Source of the DNA: Usnea hakonensis
Taxonomy: Eukaryota > Ascomycota > Lecanoromycetes > Lecanorales > Parmeliaceae
Direction of reading: 5' to 3'
DNA: 64,000 nt
Assembly (NCBI GenBank): GCA_013423325.1
Contig: BLJB01000003.1
Coordinates: 62,001-126,000 of the forward strand
How positions within the stretch are numbered: the first letter of the stretch is position 1; each line of letters starts with the position of its first letter. The position numbers and the translations under genes were made by a program. Of the stretch, positions 58,527-64,000 are shown in pieces. A model generated the notes under the pieces. The model saw nothing but the letters and a program-made list of their open reading frames with translations. It was not told the DNA's origin and did no database searches.

Positions 58527-59943
58527 AGAGTAGCGTGGAAAGAAGGGGGAGAGAAAGTAATGGTAGTTGAGGAGGTGGTTTCTGTTGTTCACGGGTGGGT
58601 AATGTCTATTTGTAATATTTTTATTTGGGCCAATTTTGTACAGCATGTACATGTACATAATGTACCCCTCGTACACCCCGAACTTAGGATAAAAGATAGC
58701 AGCTAATATTCTCGATTCCAAAGAATGACTTCGTAGCTCCTTCATTCACACTGGAATAGGGGCTACCCTTGTATTCCTGGACTTTTCTCGACAGATTTCA
58801 GCCCTACTGCGAGGTTCAGCCCTACGATTATGCCGACTCCAAAACATTGGCCAGGCCGACTTGACCTGCGTATGGCCTACCGAGTGTACAACATTGGGGC
58901 TTTGCGGGCCTCACTCTGTGAGATGTGATCGGGAAGCACGCGTTGTTTACAAAATGTCGCTGCGATATAATAGTGTCCTCAAAGGGGCAAAGGGAACCTA
59001 CAGATTGCTCGAGCCCTTGAGGACCAACACAGTCTTCATTATGCTGATGCCGAACCTAGATTGCGAGTCTCAGACTCCCTACTGTCGAAAGCAGCCCATA
59101 GCTCATGGGTTACAGTTTCATGGTCAAAAGCGCCCCTCCACTCCACCTAACCCCCAAAAAGATGTCCCAAAACTTTCAGGTCAGCGATCGCATGCAATGG
59201 AAAGAATGGCTCTTGTCCGCGAGTAGGAGATATACGAGGGGTCCGGTCCTGTCAAGACGGATCCATTCATAAGAAAGCTTCATGATGGCATTGGACCATG
59301 GGAGATGGTTGAGGAGCGCGGTCGTGCTGGCTTTGATAAGACCTTCCGAGGACCCACCATGTTTGGTTTCCGAATGGATGGAGCATACTCTGTGGAACGT
59401 ACACGTGAGACAATGGACGACCAGGGAGTCATGGACGTGCCGGTTAGAATCCGGAAGCGCCCTGGGTGGTAGGTGCCGCTCGAAGAACGGGGTGGTCGAC
59501 ACGGGGGCGCTGAGACCGTCACGGTCTGGAATTGCCTTGGGATCGAGAGTGAGATTTGGCCCGACGGGCCACGTCACATCTACTGAGTAGCTTGATGGGG
59601 CTTTATGTGACGTCGCGGAGAAACTCAAAGTCAATCTGTAAGAACGTATTGATTGGATTTGTGCAGATCTTGAATGTACAAGTCAACCGTGAAGAAAGAT
59701 CAGGAAGCGATCGAGTTACCTAAAAAATGGACACTGTTGACCGTCTTGCATTGGACGTGCAATCCATCGACAGCACACCCCCTTTTATATACGTTTTGCA
59801 TACATGTACAGTCTCAGTCTATATATTCTATACCCGCTCTCAACCAACATACTCATACCCCACCAACTTTTCTCTCTCATTCACCCCCTTCCCCCATCCC
59901 CTCACTCAGAAACCCCAACCCCCCCCCCTGCGCCCCCAACACC
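58527..59943. other. Spacer with no credible gene
   Basis: 1.4 kb. Open frames at 58861-59226 (+) and 59176-59634 (-) overlap and are unlike known proteins. The end (59780-59943) is C-rich, the 3' flank of the secreted protein gene. Confidence 0.4.
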
Positions 59944-60631
59944 TCAACTAGTCGCCCCCGTCACAGTGCCATCAGCCGCACCCGTAGACAACTCAATACC
60001 CCCCGCCATCACAAGCGTCTGAATATCGTCCGACAAAAACCAATCGAGCGATCTCTCGCCCGGCTGGCCCGGCAAATTCATCACCCGCTGCAGCGCCCCA
60101 ATAGCCGCGGAGAGCTGGCTATAGGTGCCGAGTTTGGGGAAGATGCGGGAAGCGGACAGGTGGACGTTGAATTGTGTGAATTGCCAGCCCGGGCCGGGGA
60201 GGAGCGCGTCACCCTGGCGGGCTATGGTGCTGGCGATGGCGGCTTGGGCGGCGGTGACGCAGCGGGCGATGTTCTGCGGGGGGATCGGGGCGCCGAGGGG
60301 CTCTCTGAGTTTGATCCCTGTTGGTTGGGGAAGGTTGGTGTTAGCAATTGCGGTATGTGAGAAAATGGAGGGGGGGAGGGGAGGGTGTGGATTTGCGTCA
60401 ATGGGGTTTGAAGTGTGGAGGCTTGAATGCTGCGACTGAGATATACATACTGAGGCTGGTTCCGGGAATAGGGAACCAGTCTGGTGGGGATGGCGGTGGA
60501 AGGGGATTGTCGCCAGGGGTCACGAGGCTGAGGGCGTTCGTCCCGTCACTTGCACGATTTGCAGGTATGCTGACAGCGAACGGGATGAGAGCGGTGAGGC
60601 TGAGGAGAGAATATATTGTTGAGTAAATCAT
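59944..60631 (-). CDS. Small secreted protein, unknown family
   Basis: Exons 60631-60451 and 60317-59944; 184 residues. Signal peptide MIYSTIYSLLSLTALIPFAVS, then a Pro-rich stretch (PGDNPLPPPSPPDWFPIPG) and a single compact domain (ARCVTAAQAAIASTIARQGD, WQFTQFNVHLSASR, QLSAAIGALQRVMN). Only one Cys is seen in the mature part, so it is not a Cys-rich effector. The 133-nt intron joins GTSL-R to IKLREPLG. A small secreted protein could be a cell-wall or effector-like factor; no function is claimed. Confidence 0.75.
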
Positions 60632-61354
60632 TGTGAATGGTAGCAGAGAAAGTGACAGACCAATGCAGGTACAGAAGGCTGAAGGGAGAATTCTTCCGAA
60701 TAATGATACGTGCTATGGATTGCGAGCGTGAGTGGTAGCAGAGTAAATGGAAGAATGGAATTTATAGCTATAGCCTATAAAGAGCCAACCAACGTGTTTT
60801 GAAATCCGACTCGGAAGTTTGCTCGCATGGGGCGCATGCGCGAGCGCCTAAAGACTGTCAAGTATCAGGCTATGGAAAGATGGGAGATCCACACTCTATG
60901 ACCTATGACATGCCCCGGCCGACTTCGGTCAAGCGTTCGGCAAGATCAAGAGGGCATAGGCCCGCTCACCACTGGTGTGAAGTTTGTATGAGACCAAAAG
61001 GTCCAAGCACACCGCCAGCAAAGCAAACGAGCCCTGCAATGGCTGTGCGGAAGACACCTAAGCGGTGCAAGACTGGTGACTGTGGTGATATGAGACAATC
61101 CTCGAGAATAGAAATTTGTGAGTAGGGCACGGTCTTCGATGTAGGGCGAATCGATGAACTTAGACTGCATTACCGCAGAGCTGGCTATATGCCAATATGG
61201 CTTTTTCCCTGGTTCCTGTAAGCGCGAGAAAAGAACATGGTCGGGTGCTTGACGCGACATGCGAATAGCAAGTCCCTGCAATTTCCGAGTCTTTTGCGCA
61301 CACTAAAACCTTGAAAAACTCGCACTGCTGAATTGTCGAGATCTCATGTTATTG
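60632..61354. other. Spacer: promoter of the secreted protein gene and 3' side of the MEMO gene
   Basis: About 720 bp without a recognised gene; short overlapping frames only. Confidence 0.4.
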
Positions 61355-62454
61355 TTATAGCACTGCGAACGCGCTAGCGTAACTGACGCTGCTGTCTTTT
61401 CCCTCAACAACATCGCCACTGCGTTCATATCTGATAAAATGAAAGTTACCCTGATCAGAATTACCTCCCAGCGGTCTTTGACCTTTCAGAGTCTCGATCG
61501 CCGCCATAATCACTCCTATTGGATGCCTTCCGCAAACGGTGTTCCCCGTGTCCCGCAAGGTGCCAAGGAATTCGGCGTGCTGACCATGTTCGATCGCCGC
61601 CATAGCCAACCTATCAAGCCTGGCAATGCTCTCATGGATAGGTGGATCTTTTGGTCGGTCTTTAGATCTAAGATTTATACCTTCCGAAGGATCCTCCTTG
61701 GTGGCAGGTAGATAGTAGGTATAGCTGAAGCGGGACCCCCAATGACAAAAATCACTGCTAATGATGAAAACATTCGCCGGATCTGCTACATATGGCGCTA
61801 GTAATGTGCCGTATTCCTTTTCTGCCGTAGGATTTGTACTCCCAACCAGGATGGGGACCAGAGGTGGGAACTCTTCCTTCTTAAAAGACATGCTCAAAAG
61901 ATAGTAGATGTAAGGTAAGTGCATTTCAAGACTGTGCTCCGAAGAATCAGATGAGGCGGACAGATTCTTGAATTGTTCAGTATGGCGCAACGTCTCAATC
62001 GTAGTCTGATCCAGTGGAAGATTGCCATTAGGGGTGGCGTAGTGAGTGTGTTTCGATAGAGCACAACCGGGAAGATAGAGATGATGAGAGGGTCCCAGAA
62101 GAAAGATGCGCTTACTGTACGGTATCAGTAGATGGACCAGGGTCGTGGGGAAGCTGGCGTGTGGTACGCTTGTGACACATCGAGCATCCTGTAAGCCCAG
62201 GCTGCTGCAGGGCCTGAGTATGCATAGCCAGCGTGCCTGAAGACAATTAGAAGCCTTTTAATCCACTCGAAAGAAGCATGATCAACTTACGGAGCAATAA
62301 TTATTCTAGCACCCGGCTTTGGAACTTGGTATTGGTCAGTCATGCCCCGTTCAGCGTCTTCTAGCCAGCCTTCGAGTTGGCTTGTCAGCGTTGGACCGTG
62401 ATCAGTATACCATGATCCAGCATGACTGGCTTCCCGTATGGACAATGAGCCCAT
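61355..62454 (-). CDS. MEMO1-like protein (yeast Mho1 family)
   Basis: Exons 62454-62291, 62236-62168, 62114-61355; 330 residues. The start IREASHAGSWYTDH, then APHAGYAYSGPAAAWAY, RIFLLGPSHHLYLPGCALSK, EHSLEMHLPYIYYLL, FIISSDFCHWGSRFSY and GRHPIGV follow the MEMO fold, which is related to class III extradiol dioxygenases; the metal/active-site His residues (HAGY, SHH, HCHW-type position, GRHP) are all present. In animals MEMO1 acts in cell motility and redox signalling; yeast Mho1 is poorly characterised. Introns of 54 and 53 nt are needed. Confidence 0.92.
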
Positions 62455-62890
62455 TATCGTCGACTTCCAACTTGCATAGATAAACGTGTGACGAAGATGA
62501 TTTAGTAATCGGGCGCCTGGGCAGGCACTTTTGTTTAGTGTGAGTTCTCCTAACTAGTAGTACCTGCCTGGTGAATGTATACAAAGTGTCACTGACCTTT
62601 CCATGAATAATCAATTAAACCTCGCATGGATCAATACAAGCGCCGAGTATTAAATTACAAGGTATTTTAGATCAATAAGACGTAAAGTAAAGTATCGTTG
62701 GGTCTTGCCTATTGGCCATTGGCGCGTGCATAGGCTTGGCGTAGATTCGCGTTTTCGGAGCTTGCAAAATGTGCCCGTCATCATTTTTGTAAAAGGTACA
62801 TCCTCGCATATACGTATACAAGAGCTCTTTCCAGGACTATCGTACGCATTACTAGATTCAATCCAGTTCAATCTTTATTCTTTAAACATC
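62455..62890. promoter_or_regulatory. Divergent intergenic region, MEMO1-like / CxxC protein
   Basis: 436 bp with both promoters; AT-rich around 62625-62700. Confidence 0.4.
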
Positions 62891-63614
62891 ATGACTTTCA
62901 AACGCAAACGCTCCGACTCTGGCACTTCTCCATCTTCATCAAGCACCACCACTCTTCCCTCACGCGACCCTTCTTCGAGCCCCTGTCCAGACATCTCTAT
63001 GCTCGATGATGCTTCTTTTTCTGCGCAACCAATACACCGTCCTGAAATTCTTCCCTCTCATCTCAATTCGCGCACAAGGAAAAGGTTCCGCGACAATAGA
63101 CCCAATGAATCTGAAATACATGGTACGTATCTCTTGCAATGCATTCGGTACGCTTCTGCGCCCTTTCATCCATCTCTGCTGACAGGCTATTTCATTAGCA
63201 ACAACATACGAGAGGCTCTTCTTAGCAGCTCGTTCCCCTCCTCCCACTGAGCATTCAACGCCATCTCAGAATGTGAACAATCGCCCATCGCCACTACAAA
63301 GACAATCGTCTCTGCACAATTTTTGGCCCATATCTTCTTCGACTCCTGCCGTCTCTGAGCCGATAATGGCACAAGCTCCCGTCAATGTTGCTTGCGAAGA
63401 TTGCGAAGCTTCGCTTTCAGCTCAGGACTCAGACATCTGTATGGGGGGAGTCGATGGTGGAGCGACAGATGGAGCTGACTATGCGTGTCGCTCTTGCAAC
63501 CGAAATGTCTGTGGCACTTGTGCTATCGTGGAGGTTGGCGAGGGTAGAGAATGTTTGCAATGTAGGATAGCCCCACGGAAAAAATGGGTCGGGGGGATCG
63601 GATGGATGCTATGA
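62891..63614 (+). CDS. Small nuclear-type protein with four CxxC pairs
   Basis: Exons 62891-63122 and about 63226-63614; 206 residues. A basic Ser-rich start (MTFKRKRSDSG), a disordered middle ending in SLHNFWPISSSTP, and a C-terminal zinc-binding block with CEDC, CRSC, CGTC and CLQC pairs (last 70 residues), enough for two zinc ions. TAG and CAG acceptors lie three bases apart (63225, 63228), so one Ala is uncertain. Looks like a conserved ascomycete family without a name known to me. Confidence 0.78.
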
Positions 63615-64000
63615 AGAAGGACGACGGAATTTTGAGTCTATTTTGATGTGGCAGCAGAAGGTCTACCTCAATGTGAGGGATGTTAGCTGAAGGCAACCTT
63701 GCCCGTAAGGCCCCGAAATATCTCGTGATGGACATTGCTTCCAGGTCTTGCGACAGTCGTACCTTACTCGCTAGACAGCTCGCAGGTACTTTCGACATTC
63801 TTTTTATGCCATTCATGAAAGACTGGTGTGGCAATGTTTCGCCATCCATGTCATCAGGCCGAAGGTCTTACCAAGGCTCTGACGTGTATGTCTGCACACT
63901 TGGGTGAGATTCATCGTTGCCATTTCTATTGGTTTTTGGACAAGGAAAGATGGGATGAATGTGTCACGTAGTATTGCACAGCATCTGGCCGATAGGTAAT
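63615..64000. other. Right-hand window end
   Basis: Short open frames on both strands (63680-63907 +, 63523-63849 -), neither recognisable; may belong to a gene beyond the window. Confidence 0.35.

Noticed and set aside
58861..59634. Two overlapping frames on opposite strands in the 58.5-59.9 kb spacer
   Set aside because: No conserved motif, no signal peptide or helix pattern, and no splice-consistent extension.
1..64000. tRNA, rRNA, CRISPR arrays, telomere repeats and a biosynthetic gene cluster
   Set aside because: No convincing GGTTCGANTCC arm with acceptor stem, no rRNA-like block, no spaced direct-repeat array, no TTAGGG array, and no PKS, NRPS or terpene synthase gene was seen by eye.

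Overview
The window is nuclear DNA of a filamentous ascomycete (Pezizomycotina). Genes are dense, on both strands, and cut by short introns (mostly 42-150 nt) with GT-AG ends and CTRAY-like branch sites. The gene content is fungal: a laccase with the ascomycete DSG(V/L) C-terminus, a HeLo/STAND-ankyrin NLR, a Pth11/rhodopsin-type 7TM protein, JIP5, NMT, Nbs1 and Swc3. Style and gene set suggest Leotiomycetes, but this is a guess from recognition and no tree was built. All exon models below were built by eye; each closes in frame across every intron.

Layout. 1-335 (-) is the 5' end of the JIP5 WD-repeat gene. 432-1446 is a non-coding, TA-rich transposon relic with 60-bp terminal inverted repeats and TA target-site duplication. 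1860-5200 (-) is an unrecognised nuclear-type protein with four zinc fingers and a coiled coil. 5744-7893 (-) laccase and 9333-12864 (+) a GH31 enzyme of alpha-1,4-glucan lyase type are divergent. 13804-16373 (+) is a three-helix membrane/ectodomain protein.

The middle (about 16.4-32.9 kb) is the accessory part. It holds a decayed STAND/ankyrin-type gene (17978-19692), the ER FKBP isomerase ending in KDEL (20108-20566, -), a 1,953-residue NACHT-ankyrin NLR (21377-27473, +), two small gene remnants (carboxymuconolactone-decarboxylase-like and metallo-beta-lactamase-like), a 7TM receptor-like gene (29509-30993, -) and a gene-poor spacer.

From 32.9 kb onward the content is mostly housekeeping: ABHD12/Bem46-like hydrolase, N-myristoyltransferase, translin-associated factor X, RPEL-repeat protein, glycine-rich-domain protein, family-2 glycosyltransferase, Nbs1, a small mitochondrial protein divergent from a cytochrome-b5-domain membrane protein, SWR1-complex Swc3, an unrecognised membrane protein, a small secreted protein, a MEMO1-like protein and a small four-CxxC zinc protein. 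I see no operon-like pathway cluster and no tRNA, rRNA or CRISPR. The most distinctive observations are the zinc-finger gene whose four introns each split a different finger in the same phase, the glucan lyase, the NLR beside a related pseudogene with Trp-to-stop changes, and an NMT gene whose last exon encodes only the conserved C-terminal Leu.
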